Assembly: GCF_000152625.1 (NCBI RefSeq)
Contig: NZ_CH724156.1
Span: forward strand, 1,965,778 to 2,029,777
Direction: 5' to 3'
Origin: Roseovarius nubinhibens ISM
GTDB lineage: Bacteria; Pseudomonadota; Alphaproteobacteria; Rhodobacterales; Rhodobacteraceae
DNA length: 64,000 nt
Numbering within the stretch: position 1 is the stretch's first letter; each line of letters opens with the position of its first letter. Shown one piece after another: positions 35,280 through 45,400 of this stretch. The position numbers and the translations under genes were made by a program. The notes beneath the pieces are model-generated. The model was not told the origin of the DNA. It made no database searches and worked only from the letters and a program-made list of their open reading frames with translations.

Positions 35280-35881
35280 TTCTTGCCGATCTTGGGCTCG
35301 GTCCCGGCGCGTAGCCGCGCGATATTGTCCTTGTGCCGCCAGAAGATGATGCCGCCGAGGATCAGGCTGAGGATGAGCATCTCGCCATGACCGAGGACCA
35401 TGATCCAGACCGGGGCGAGCGCCGCCGCCATCAGTGCCGAGAGTGACGAGATGCGCGCGATAAGTGCTGTCACCAGCCATGTGGCGCAGGCCGCGATCCC
35501 GACGGGCCAGGCCAGCGCCAGCAAGAGGCCGAGAAATGTCGCCACGCCTTTGCCGCCACGAAAGCCGAGCCAGACAGGGAAGCAATGCCCGGCAAAGGCC
35601 ATCAGCCCCGCGATCTGGGCCGCGTCTTCGCCCGCCATGGCCCGCGCCAAAAGCGCCGCCACCGCGCCCTTGGCCCCGTCGAGCACCAGCGTTGCAAGCG
35701 CCGCCCCCTTTGAGCCGGTGCGCAGCACATTGGTCGTGCCGATATTGCCAGAGCCGATTTCGCGCAGATTGCCGAGCCCCATGGCGCGGGTGATGACGAT
35801 GCCAAAGGGGATCGAGCCCAGCAAATAGCCGAGCATGGCCCAGAGCAGCAGCATGAGCGGAGCGGTGTCGATGGGGGGCAT
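35276..35881 (-). CDS. plsY: Glycerol-3-phosphate acyltransferase PlsY
   Basis: 201 residues with about five membrane segments. It transfers an acyl group from acyl phosphate to glycerol-3-phosphate, the first step of phospholipid synthesis. The three PlsY motifs are visible: LGSIPFGIVITR, REIGSGNIGTTNVLRTG with LDGAKGAVAALL, and FRGGKGVATFLG. The start codon shares one base with the stop of the pyrC-like gene (TGATG). Confidence 0.95.
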   Translation of the reverse strand: MPPIDTAPLMLLLWAMLGYLLGSIPFGIVITRAMGLGNLREIGSGNIGTTNVLRTGSKGAALATLVLDGAKGAVAALLARAMAGEDAAQIAGLMAFAGHCFPVWLGFRGGKGVATFLGLLLALAWPVGIAACATWLVTALIARISSLSALMAAALAPVWIMVLGHGEMLILSLILGGIIFWRHKDNIARLRAGTEPKIGKK

Positions 35882-37158
35882 CAGGAGGCCTCGAATACAG
35901 GGGTGCCAGCCACATAGGTCGCGAGAACCTTACCCTGCATGCGCGCGCCGTCAAAGGGCGTGTTCTTGGATTTGGAGTTGAGCTTCCAGCGGTCGAGAAC
36001 AAAGGGCGCGTCCGGGTCGAAGAGCACCAGATCGGCCGGCGCGCCTTCGGTCAGCCGTCCGCTGGCCAGCCCGAGCCGCTTGGCCGGGTTGAGCGACATC
36101 GCCCGGAAAAGTTCGGCCAGCGTCAGATCGCCGGAATGGTAGAGCCGGAGCGCGGCAGGCAAGAGCGTCTCGAGCCCGACCGCGCCGCTCGCGGCCTCCT
36201 CGAAAGGCAGCCGTTTGCTTTCCTCATCCTGCGGGGTGTGCATCGACGAGATGATGTCGATGAGCCCGTCGCGCAGCGCTTCGATCACCGCCTGCCGGTC
36301 CTCTTCCGAACGCAGCGGCGGCTTGACCTTGAAGAAGGTGCGATAGTCGGCGATGTCGAGCTCGTTCAACGTCAGGTGATGGATCGACGTGCCCGCCGTG
36401 ATGTCGAGCCTGTTGCGCTTGGCCCGGGCCAGCGCGGGCAGGGCGCGGGCGGTGGTGATCTGATCCGCGTGATAGCGCGCGCCGGTCATCTCGAGCAGCG
36501 CGATATCGCGGTCGAGCCCCATCCGTTCCGCCATCGGCGTCACCGCCGGAAGGCCGCGCAGCGAGGCGAACTTGCCCGAACTCGCGGCAGCCCCTTGCGA
36601 CAGGCCCGGCTCTTGCGGATGCGCGATGACCAGCGCGCCACAGGCGCGGGCATAGGTGAGCGCGCGGGAAAATACCTTGCTCGAGGTGATCACATGATCG
36701 CAATCGGTGAAGGCCACCGCGCCCGCATCCATGAGAAACCCGATCTCGGTCATCTCGCGGCCCTCACGCCCCTTGGTCAGCGCCGCCATCGGCAGCACGT
36801 TGACCGGCGCGGCCTCATTGGCGCGGCGCGCCACAAATTCGAGCGTTTCGGGGTTGTCGATTGCAGGCAGCGTGTCGGGACGGGTGACCATGGTGGTGAC
36901 CCCGCCCGCCGCTGCCGCCCGCCCGGCAGAGCGATAGCTCTCCTTGTGCCGCTCGCCCGGCTCGCAGACCTTGACGCCGATGTCGACAATCCCCGGCGCG
37001 AGGCATTTGCCACGACAATCGACCGTTCTGTCAGCCTTGGGCGGCGCGTCTTGCCCCGTGGCCGCGATACGCCCCTGATCGATCAAGAGCCAGCCTTGCG
37101 CCTCCTCGGCGCTGTCCGGATTGATCAGGCGGGCATTGGTCAAAAGGGTCGTGGTCAT
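35881..37158 (-). CDS. pyrC': Dihydroorotase-like protein without the metal-binding motif (PyrC' type)
   Basis: 425 residues of the amidohydrolase superfamily, closest to type I dihydroorotase. The metal motif normally read DxHxHxREPG is DIGVKVCEPG here, with Gly61 and Lys63 in place of the two His. The catalytic TDHAP is replaced by SSMHTP (ISSMHTPQDEESKRLPFEE). It therefore cannot be a standard dihydroorotase. Pseudo-dihydroorotases of this sort (PyrC') are structural partners of aspartate carbamoyltransferase in pseudomonads, and pyrB lies two genes upstream in the same operon. A true pyrC should exist elsewhere. Confidence 0.85.
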   Translation of the reverse strand: MTTTLLTNARLINPDSAEEAQGWLLIDQGRIAATGQDAPPKADRTVDCRGKCLAPGIVDIGVKVCEPGERHKESYRSAGRAAAAGGVTTMVTRPDTLPAIDNPETLEFVARRANEAAPVNVLPMAALTKGREGREMTEIGFLMDAGAVAFTDCDHVITSSKVFSRALTYARACGALVIAHPQEPGLSQGAAASSGKFASLRGLPAVTPMAERMGLDRDIALLEMTGARYHADQITTARALPALARAKRNRLDITAGTSIHHLTLNELDIADYRTFFKVKPPLRSEEDRQAVIEALRDGLIDIISSMHTPQDEESKRLPFEEAASGAVGLETLLPAALRLYHSGDLTLAELFRAMSLNPAKRLGLASGRLTEGAPADLVLFDPDAPFVLDRWKLNSKSKNTPFDGARMQGKVLATYVAGTPVFEAS

Positions 37159-37293
37159 GCGGGCATCCCCTTGCTGAATGGCTCGCGGGCCGTAATGCAA
37201 CGTTTTCGCGCCAAGAGCCAGACGCCTTTGCGCCTAACCCGCATCGGAGGTTTGGGCGTCGCGCTGCACCTGCCGCATCAGGTGATTGATCCG

Positions 37294-37836
37294 TCAGGCG
37301 ATCCAGACCATCAGCGCCGTCAGCGCAAAGAGCACCAAAAGCGCCACCATGGCGACCCGGCCCAGAATGGCGTTGTTTGAGGGTGTCTTGACCGGGGCGG
37401 TGTGCACCGCGCCCTGTGCGCCACCGGCGGGCAGGGGCGTGAACTCGACCGCTTGGCCCGCTTCGCGCCAGGTCCCGACCCAGCGCAGCGGCGCGCGCGG
37501 GCGCAGCGTCTCGGCCCGGCCCTCGAAAGCGCCCGAACTCAGCACCAGAACATGGCCATCGACCGCGTCGATCATCGCACGGTCCTGCGCCAGATCCTCG
37601 GGCGCCACGCCCAGCCCTTCGGTGAGATAACCCACGAGCCCCAGCCCGGTGAGATCGCTCACCGGAAAGACTTCGACATATTCGGGATCGAGCCTGTCGA
37701 CCCCAAGTGCGGCTGCGAGCGCCGGGCCCTCGCCCGCCAACCCGGCAAATTCGGCGATCTCCTCGGGCGGCAATTGCACCCGAAACAGACGGATGACGCC
37801 ATGTTCCTCGGCCGGGATCTGGATCGTGTCGCTCAT
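37294..37836 (-). CDS. Tail-anchored hypothetical protein between pyrB and pyrC'
   Basis: 180 residues. The soluble part has a [18 protein letters not shown] stretch, and a single C-terminal membrane segment ([20 protein letters not shown]) ends two residues before the stop, so the protein is predicted to be tail-anchored facing the cytosol. Its ATG overlaps the pyrB stop by four bases, so it is made with aspartate carbamoyltransferase. I do not recognise the family. A role in placing the pyrimidine enzymes at the membrane is a speculation from context only. Confidence 0.7.
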   Translation of the reverse strand: MSDTIQIPAEEHGVIRLFRVQLPPEEIAEFAGLAGEGPALAAALGVDRLDPEYVEVFPVSDLTGLGLVGYLTEGLGVAPEDLAQDRAMIDAVDGHVLVLSSGAFEGRAETLRPRAPLRWVGTWREAGQAVEFTPLPAGGAQGAVHTAPVKTPSNNAILGRVAMVALLVLFALTALMVWIA

Positions 37837-38783
37837 ACCATCACCTCCTTGGGGCGGGCGCGCAGGTTGCGGGCCAGCAGGTCCATCGCGGCCATGCGTA
37901 CGGCCACGCCCATCTCGACCTGCTCCTGAATAACGGAACGGTTGATGTCGTCGGCAAGTTCCCCATCGATTTCCACGCCCCGGTTCATCGGCCCCGGATG
38001 CATGATGATCGCATCCTCCTTGGCGTGGCTGAGCTTTTCGGCATCAAGCCCGTAGCGGTGGTAATATTCGCGCTCCGACGGGATGAACCCGCCATCCATC
38101 CGCTCGCGTTGCAGACGCAGCATCATCACCACATCCACATCTTTGAGCCCCTCTTTCATGTCGTCGAACACTTCGACGCCAAATTCGCCGATCCCCGACG
38201 GCATGAGCGTCGGCGGCCCGATGAGACGCACGCGGTTCTCCATCTTGCCCAGTAGCAGGATGTTCGACCGTGCCACCCGGCTATGGGCGATGTCGCCGCA
38301 AATGGCGATCGACAGACGATGCAGCCGGCCCTTGGCGCGCCGGATCGTCAGCGCATCGAGAAGCGCCTGCGTCGGATGCTCATGCCGCCCGTCGCCCGCG
38401 TTAAGCACCGCGCAATTCACCTTCTGCGCCAGCAGATCCACCGCCCCGGAATGCGGATGCCGCACCACCAGAAGATCGGGATGCATCGCATTGAGGGTGA
38501 GCGCCGTATCGATGAGCGTCTCGCCTTTCTTGATCGAACTGGCCTGCATCGCCATGTTCATCACATCCGCACCAAGCCGCTTGCCCGCCAGCTCGAAACT
38601 GGCCTGGGTGCGGGTCGAGTTCTCAAAGAACATGTTGATCTGGGTGAGCCCGGCCAGCGCGTCGGAATGTTTCATGTCGCGCCGGTTGAGATCGACATAT
38701 TGATCGGCCAGGTCGAGGATCGTCGTGATCGCGGCAGGCGACAGGGGTTCGATCCCCAAGAGATGACGGTGATCAAAGGACAT
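37833..38783 (-). CDS. pyrB: Aspartate carbamoyltransferase catalytic subunit
   Basis: 316 residues. It condenses carbamoyl phosphate and aspartate in pyrimidine synthesis. The carbamoyl phosphate loop [37 protein letters not shown] and [11 protein letters not shown] are all intact. The start ([12 protein letters not shown]) is the family start; the longer frame upstream is unsupported. It heads an operon with the tail-anchored protein, the pyrC-like gene and plsY. No regulatory pyrI is present. Confidence 0.96.
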   Translation of the reverse strand: MSFDHRHLLGIEPLSPAAITTILDLADQYVDLNRRDMKHSDALAGLTQINMFFENSTRTQASFELAGKRLGADVMNMAMQASSIKKGETLIDTALTLNAMHPDLLVVRHPHSGAVDLLAQKVNCAVLNAGDGRHEHPTQALLDALTIRRAKGRLHRLSIAICGDIAHSRVARSNILLLGKMENRVRLIGPPTLMPSGIGEFGVEVFDDMKEGLKDVDVVMMLRLQRERMDGGFIPSEREYYHRYGLDAEKLSHAKEDAIIMHPGPMNRGVEIDGELADDINRSVIQEQVEMGVAVRMAAMDLLARNLRARPKEVMV

Positions 38784-38979
38784 GGCGCACTCCGAGCGGC
38801 TTGAGGGGCGGAAAATTGTCCGGGTTATAGGCCCGGATGCCCCCTGCGGCAAGGCATAGCCCAAAGAGCCGCCGCGCCTCTTTCTGGGGGCAAATATCCA
38901 TAGGGCAACCGCGACCACAGGCACCACGCCCGCGCAGGAGGCGCTTTCAAGTGACGGGCAAGCGCGGTAGCTTGGGCAC

Positions 38980-39783
38980 ATGGATTCGGCGCTAGATTTT
39001 CACACCGCCCGCGCCCTGCTCGAATGGCAGGTCGAACTGGGTGCGGACGAGGCCATCGGGGATAGCCCGGTGGATCGCTACGCGCTTGAACCGCGGGCGC
39101 CAAAACCCGCGACGCCTGCCGCCGCGCCGAGCCCGGCGGAGGCCGCGAAACTGCCGCCCGTCGCCGCCCCCAAGACCGATCCCGTGGCCGAGGCCCGCAA
39201 ATCTGCCCTCGCGGCGCAGGATCTGGCAGGGCTCAAGGCGGCGATGGCGGGCTATGAGCATTGCGAACTCAAGCGCGGAGCGCGGCAGCTGGTGTTCTCG
39301 GACGGCCATCCCGGCGCGCGGGTCATGCTCATCGGCGAGGCGCCGGGCCGTGACGAGGACCGCGCGGGCAAGCCTTTCGTCGGGCAGGCGGGGCAGATGC
39401 TCGACCGGATGCTGGCGGCCATCGGGCTCGACCGCGGATCCGACGATCCCGGCCAGGGCGCCTATATCACCAATGTGATGCCATGGCGGCCGCCGCAGAA
39501 CCGCGACCCAAGCCCCGAGGAAATCGCCATGATGGTGCCCTTCATGGAGCGGCATGTGGCGCTGGCCAATCCCGATCTGCTGCTGCTGGTGGGCAATATT
39601 TCTTGTCAGGCGGGGCTTGGAAAACGCGGCATCACGCGGCTGCGCGGCAACTGGACCGAGGCCTATGGCAAACCGGCGCTGCCGATCTTTCACCCGGCCT
39701 ATCTGTTGCGCATGCCGAGCGCCAAGCGCGAGGCCTGGGCCGATCTCTTGAGCCTCAAGGCACGGCTCCAAGGCCTCACATGA
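38980..39783 (+). CDS. Family 4-like uracil-DNA glycosylase lacking most Fe-S ligands
   Basis: 267 residues. A 90-residue Ala/Pro-rich N-terminal part precedes the glycosylase domain. Motif 1 is [17 protein letters not shown], and the later motif [13 protein letters not shown] is clear. Family 4 enzymes hold a 4Fe-4S cluster with four Cys. Of these only Cys95 aligns; the others are Tyr92, Trp169 (MPWRPP where KCRPP is usual) and Met185. The cluster is almost certainly absent. The gene starts a unit with a phosphoesterase (overlap ATGA) and moaB. Whether it still excises uracil cannot be told from sequence. Confidence 0.82.
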   Translation: MDSALDFHTARALLEWQVELGADEAIGDSPVDRYALEPRAPKPATPAAAPSPAEAAKLPPVAAPKTDPVAEARKSALAAQDLAGLKAAMAGYEHCELKRGARQLVFSDGHPGARVMLIGEAPGRDEDRAGKPFVGQAGQMLDRMLAAIGLDRGSDDPGQGAYITNVMPWRPPQNRDPSPEEIAMMVPFMERHVALANPDLLLLVGNISCQAGLGKRGITRLRGNWTEAYGKPALPIFHPAYLLRMPSAKREAWADLLSLKARLQGLT

Positions 39784-40376
39784 AAATCCTGGCCTTCTCC
39801 GATCTGCATGGCGCGCCGTCGCGGGCCGCAGAGCTCGTCGAGGCGGCGCAAGAGGCCGATCTTGTGCTCGGGGCGGGGGATTTCTGCAATCATCGCAACG
39901 GTCTGGCCGAGGCGCTAGCGCTGCTCGACGGGATTTCTGCGCCACGGGTCTTTGTCCCCGGCAATCATGAGAGCGCCGAGGAATTGAGCCAAGCCGCCGG
40001 ACCCGGCGTCACGGTGCTGCATGGCGCGGGCTGTGAGATTGCCGGGCTGCGGATCTTCGGGCTGGGCTATGGCGTGCCGGTCACGCCCTTCGGCGACTGG
40101 TCCTGCGACATGACCGAAGACATGGCCGAGGCACAGCTCGCGCCCTGCGCGGCGGCCGATATCCTCTTGCTGCATTCGCCGCCCAAGGGGCTGGCGGATC
40201 GGACGGGGCAACGGCAATCGGTCGGCTCGACCGCCATTCATGCGGCCATTGCCCGCATTCAGCCCCGGCTTGCGCTCTGCGGTCATATCCATGACAGCTG
40301 GGGCGTGCGGGGGCGGATCGGCGCGAGCGAGCTGGTCAATCTTGGCCCCGTGCCCAATTGGTTTGAACTGGAGTGA
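39780..40376 (+). CDS. Calcineurin-like metallophosphoesterase
   Basis: 198 residues. Metal-binding motifs occur in the family order: FSDLHGAPS, GAGDFCNH, VPGNHES, LLLHSPPKG and CGHIHDSWG. The overlap ATGA with the upstream glycosylase gene shows translational coupling. Small phosphoesterases of this size hydrolyse nucleotides or phosphodiesters; substrate unknown. A longer frame upstream lies within the glycosylase gene and was not used. Confidence 0.85.
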   Translation: MKILAFSDLHGAPSRAAELVEAAQEADLVLGAGDFCNHRNGLAEALALLDGISAPRVFVPGNHESAEELSQAAGPGVTVLHGAGCEIAGLRIFGLGYGVPVTPFGDWSCDMTEDMAEAQLAPCAAADILLLHSPPKGLADRTGQRQSVGSTAIHAAIARIQPRLALCGHIHDSWGVRGRIGASELVNLGPVPNWFELE

Positions 40377-40383
40377 CCCGAGC

Positions 40384-40926
40384 ATGAGCCGCATCGACGA
40401 GAGCCGCGATTTCATCCCCGTGCGCATCGCGCTTTTGACCGTGAGCGACACCCGCCAGGCGGGCGACGACCGGTCGGGCGATGTGCTGGCGGCTCGGCTC
40501 GGCGAGGCCGGGCATGTGCTGGCCGCGCGCAAGATCCTGCGCGACGAACGCCACGAGATCGCCGAGCAGCTGCGCGTCTGGGTCGCCGATCCGGAGATCG
40601 ACGTGGTGATCAGCACCGGCGGCACCGGGCTCACCGGGCGTGATGTCACGGTCGAGGCGCATCGCGACGTCTATGAAAAGGAAATCGATGCGTTCGGCAC
40701 GGTGTTCACCATCGTGTCGATGCAAAAGATCGGCACCTCGGCGGTGCAGTCCCGGGCCACCGGTGGCGTGGCGGGCGGCACCTATCTCTTTGCCCTGCCT
40801 GGCAGCCCCGGCGCCTGCAAGGATGCCTGGGACGAAATTTTGGTCAAACAGCTCGATTACAGGCATATGCCCTGCAATTTCGTTGAAATCATGCCCCGTC
40901 TCGACGAACATTTGCGCCGAAAATAA
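40384..40926 (+). CDS. moaB: Molybdenum cofactor biosynthesis protein B
   Basis: 180 residues, MoaB/MogA fold. It binds molybdopterin and acts in adenylylation during molybdenum cofactor assembly. The motifs LLTVSDTR, STGGTGLTGRDVT and LPGSPGACKDAWDEIL are intact. A GGAG site lies ten bases ahead of the ATG, which is eight bases after the phosphoesterase stop. The protein ends just before the RND efflux operon. Confidence 0.93.
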   Translation: MSRIDESRDFIPVRIALLTVSDTRQAGDDRSGDVLAARLGEAGHVLAARKILRDERHEIAEQLRVWVADPEIDVVISTGGTGLTGRDVTVEAHRDVYEKEIDAFGTVFTIVSMQKIGTSAVQSRATGGVAGGTYLFALPGSPGACKDAWDEILVKQLDYRHMPCNFVEIMPRLDEHLRRK

Positions 40927-40997
40927 AAAACTGTGACGGAAGCCGCGGCCTCGGCCGTATAAGCTCTGTCCGACAGTCCTATCCAAGGCCATTTGCA

Positions 40998-42443
40998 ATG
41001 CGTTTTCTGCGTCAAAGCCTCACCGGCTTGATCCTAGCCTCTATCACCTTGGCGTTTCTGGCGCTGGCCGTGCACATGGTCTGGAGCGCCGTGTCGGAGC
41101 GATTGGCGAGCGAGCCGCGCGCCGAGCCGCGCCGCGAACGGGTGTTTGCGGTCCATGTGGTCGAGGCCGTGGCACGCGAGGAACAGCCGGTGCTCATCGC
41201 CTTTGGGCAGGTGCAGAGCCGTCGGACGCTCGAAATCCGGGCGCAGGTCGCGGGCACACTCATTGCTCTGTCGGAAGAGTTCGTAGAGGGGGGCGAGGTC
41301 ACCAAGGGTCAGTTTCTGGCGCGGATCGATCCCGCCGATGCCGAGGCGGCGCTGGCGGGGGCAGAGAGCGATCTCGCCGATGCGCAGGCCGACCGGCGCG
41401 ATGCGGAGCGCAGCCTCGTGCTCGCCCGCGATGAAGAGGCGGCGGCGCGCGAACAGGCCGAGCTGCGCCAGACCGCGCTCACCCGTCAGCAGGATCTAGA
41501 GGCGCGCGGCGTCGGCACAGCGGCCACGGTGGAAACCGCCGCCCTTGCCGCCGCACAGGCGCGTCAGGCGGTGCTCAGCGCCCGTCAGGCCGTGGCCAGC
41601 GCCGAGGGCCGCATGGATCAGACCGCCAACGCCCTGACCCGTGCCAGATTGGCCCGCGACGAGGCGGCGCGCCGTCTTGCCGAGACCGAGATCAGGGCCG
41701 AGTTCGCCGGGCGGCTGAGCGGGGTGGATGTGGTCGAGGGCGGCATCGTGTCGACCAATGAACGGCTGGCCGATCTGATCGACGCCGAGACGCTCGAAGT
41801 GGCCTTCCGGGTCTCGACCCCACAGTTTTCGCGGCTCTTGGGGCCGGACAACCGGCTGCTCGACGCGCCGGTGCGGGTGACGCTGGACGCCTATGGGGCC
41901 AATATCACCGCCGAGGGGCGGCTTGTGCGCGCGAGCGCGGCTGTGGCCGAGGGCGAGACCGGGCGGCTGGTCTTTGCGCGGCTCGCAGCGGCGCAGGGGC
42001 TCAAACCCGGCGATTTCGTCACCGTCGCGGTGAACGAGCCGCCGCTATCCGACGCGATCCGCCTGCCGGCCACGGCGCTCGGTGCCGATGGCGCGGTGCT
42101 GGTGCTGGGCGATGATGACCGGCTCGAAGCGGTGCCGGTGCGTTTGCTGCGCCGCCAGAGCGACGAGGTGCTGGTGGCCTCTGACAGGCTCTCGGGTCTG
42201 CGGGTGGTGGCCGAACGCTCGCCGCTGCTCGGCGAAGGTATCAAGGTGCGGGCGCTCGGCAGTGACGGGGCGCAGGCAGCGGAGGTGCCGCTCACCGATG
42301 CGCGGCGGGCGCGGCTCATCGCCTATGTGCAAAGCGCGCCGAATATTCCGAGCTCGGAACGCGACCGGCTCTTGCAGCAATTGGAGCGCGAGCAGGTGCC
42401 TGCGGGGCTTGTCCAGCGGCTCGAAACCCGGATCGGAGGCTAG
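40998..42443 (+). CDS. RND efflux periplasmic adaptor
   Basis: 481 residues. A single N-terminal membrane anchor (GLILASITLAFLALAVHMVW) is followed by the biotinyl-lipoyl half-motif GQVQSRRTLEIRAQVAGTL and a long Ala/Arg/Glu-rich coiled coil at about residues 115 to 230. Beta-barrel and membrane-proximal domains complete the membrane fusion protein. It links the pump encoded next to an outer membrane channel, which is not in this window. The two genes are three bases apart. Confidence 0.9.
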   Translation: MRFLRQSLTGLILASITLAFLALAVHMVWSAVSERLASEPRAEPRRERVFAVHVVEAVAREEQPVLIAFGQVQSRRTLEIRAQVAGTLIALSEEFVEGGEVTKGQFLARIDPADAEAALAGAESDLADAQADRRDAERSLVLARDEEAAAREQAELRQTALTRQQDLEARGVGTAATVETAALAAAQARQAVLSARQAVASAEGRMDQTANALTRARLARDEAARRLAETEIRAEFAGRLSGVDVVEGGIVSTNERLADLIDAETLEVAFRVSTPQFSRLLGPDNRLLDAPVRVTLDAYGANITAEGRLVRASAAVAEGETGRLVFARLAAAQGLKPGDFVTVAVNEPPLSDAIRLPATALGADGAVLVLGDDDRLEAVPVRLLRRQSDEVLVASDRLSGLRVVAERSPLLGEGIKVRALGSDGAQAAEVPLTDARRARLIAYVQSAPNIPSSERDRLLQQLEREQVPAGLVQRLETRIGG

Positions 42444-42446
42444 GCC

Positions 42447-45400
42447 ATGGCGCGCGACATCCCTCCGGCGGCGGGCGGTATCCTGTCCTATTTCACCCGC
42501 CACCGGACGGCGGCGAACCTGCTTTTGGTGGTGATGGTGGTGCTCGGCCTCGCCGCGGCCCCCAATATGCGGGCGCAGTTCTTTCCCGATGTGGTGGTCG
42601 AAACGGTCAGCGTTTCGGTCGAATGGGAGGGTGCCGGGGCCGAGGATGTGGACGCGGCCATCGTGCAGGTGCTCGAGCCCACGCTGCTGGCGGTCGAAGG
42701 CGTCGAGACCGGCAGCTCGAGCAGCAGCGAAGGCCGCGCCTCGATCACGCTCGAATTCGAGCCGGGCTGGGACATGGGGCGCGCCGCCGATGATGTGCAG
42801 AGCGCGGTCGATCTGATCACCACCCTGCCGGAGGCCTCGGAAGAGCCGAGCGTGAGCCGGGGCGCCTGGCGCGACCGGGTGACCGATGTGGTGATCACCG
42901 GGCCGGTGGGCAGCGAGCAGCTGGGCCGGTTCGCAGACGAGTTCGTCTCGCGGCTCTTTGAAGTGGGGGTCACGCGGACCACGTTGCGCGGCGTCTCGGC
43001 GCCGGAAACCATCGTCGAAGTGCCCTCGGTCAATCTCATGGCTTATGACATCACCATGGCCGAAATCGCCGCCAGGGTGGGGTTTGAGGTCAACGCCACC
43101 CCGGCGGGCGATGTGGCGGGGGCCAACAGCCGGGTGCGCACCGGCGTTGAAAAGCGCAGCGCCGCCGATGTGGCGGGGATCGTGCTGCGCACCAATGCCG
43201 ATGGCTCGACCCTCACGGTGGGCGATATCGCCACGGTCCGGACCGAGGGCATCGCCCGCGAACGCAGCTATTTCGTCGGCGACGATCCGGCGATTTCGAT
43301 CCGTGTCGACCGCAGCGCCAGCGGCGACGCCATCGGCATTCAGACCACCGTCGAAGAGGTCGCCCGCGAGATGCAGGCGAGCCTGCCCGAGGGGGTCAGC
43401 GTCGACCTGATCCGCACCCGGTCCGAGCTTATCTCGGCGCGGCTCAACATCTTGTTGGAAAACGGGCTTATGGGGCTCGTGCTGGTGGTGGCGTTGCTGT
43501 TTCTCTTCCTCAACACGCGCATCGCCTTTTGGGTCGCGGCGGGCATTCCGGTGGCGATGCTGGCGGCGATTGCCTTTATGTATATCGCGGGGCTCACCTT
43601 CAACATGATCTCGCTTTTCGCGCTGATCATCACGCTCGGCATCGTGGTGGATGATGCCATCGTGGTCGGCGAACATGCCGATGCGCGGGCCCGGAAATTG
43701 GGCGAACGCCCCATGGTGGCGGCGGAAAACGCGGCGCAGCGCATGGCGATGCCGGTGTTCAGCGCGACGCTGACCACGCTCATTGCGTTTTTCGGGCTGA
43801 CGGTGCTCAGCGGGCGGTTCGGCTCGCTCATCTCCGACATGCCCTTTACGGTGATCGCGGTGCTGCTGGCGTCGCTGGTCGAATGTTTTCTCATCCTGCC
43901 CAACCACATGGCCCATGCGCTCACCCATTCCGGCGAACGGCATTGGTATGACGCGCCGAGCCGGATGGTGAACCGGGGCTTTATCCGGGTGCGCGAGCGG
44001 CTGTTTCGGCCTGCCATGAGCTTTGTCGTCTGGGCGCGCTATCCGGTGCTCGCCTTGATGCTGCTGGCGCTGGCGTCGCAGCTCGCGGTCTTTGCCCGGG
44101 GCGACGTCAACTGGCGGTTTTTCAACGCGCCGGAGCGCGGCAGCGTGACCGGCAATTTCGCCATGGCGCCGGGGGCGGAACGGGCGGATTCGCTCGAGAT
44201 GATGCGCGAATTGCAGCGCGCGACCGAGGCGCTGGGCAAGGAATACGAGGCAAAGCACGGCCGCAATCCGATCAGCTATGTCATTGCAGAGGTTGGCGGA
44301 AATGCGGGCCGGGGCCTTGCGGGGACCGAGAGCAAGGATGCCGATCAGCTGGGCGCGATTTCGATCGAGCTCATTGATGCGGACCTGCGGCCCTATTCGA
44401 GCTTTGCCTTTGTGGCCGATCTGCAAGAGGCGGTGGAGGCGCATCCGCTGGCCGAAACGGTGAGCTTTCGCGGCGCGCGGTCAGGGCCCGGGGGCGATGC
44501 GCTCGACGTGCAGTTTTACGGGGCCACGGCAGAGCAGCTCAAGGCGGCGTCGCAGGCTCTGAAACAGGCGCTTTCGGCCTATCCCGAGGTCTCGGCGGTC
44601 GAGGATGACATGGCCTATGACAAGGACGAGCTGATCCTCGATCTGACACCGCAGGGGCAGGCGCTCGGCTTTGACATCGATGCGCTGGGGCGGGTGCTGC
44701 GCAACCGGCTGGGCGGGATGACGGCGGCGGAATATCCCGATGGGCCGCGCAGTGCCGAGATCCGGGTCGAGCTTCCCGAGGACGAGCTGACGGCGGATTT
44801 TCTGGAGGGGATGCAGCTGCGGACCCCGTCGGGCAGCTATGTGCCGCTGGCCGAGCTGGTGAGCGTCGAGCGGCGGGCGGGGTTTTCCACGGTGCGGCGC
44901 GAGAACGGGCTGCGGCTCATTTCAGTCACCGGCGATATTTCCGAGGACAACCCGGCACGGGCGCAAGAAATTATCGAGGCGCTGGAAGGGGATATCCTGC
45001 CGCGCATCGCCAGCGAATTGCAGGTCGAATGGCGGCTGTCGGGGCTGAGCGAGCAGGAGGACACGTTCCTCAAGGAGGCGCGGCTTGGCCTGATCCTGAC
45101 CATGACGGGGATTTACCTCGTGCTGGCCTGGGTGTTTTCGAGCTGGACGCGGCCGCTTGTGGTGATGGCGATCATTCCCTTTGGCCTCGTCGGGACGATC
45201 TATGGGCATCACCAATGGGGCGTGCCGATGTCGATTTTCACGGTCGTCGGGCTGATCGGGATGAGCGGGATTATCATCAACGATTCCATTGTCTTGGTCA
45301 CCACGGTCGACGATTACGCCAAGGAGCGTGGCCTCATCCCGTCGATCATCGACGGGGCGGCGGACCGGCTGCGGCCGATCATGCTCACCACCTTGACCAC

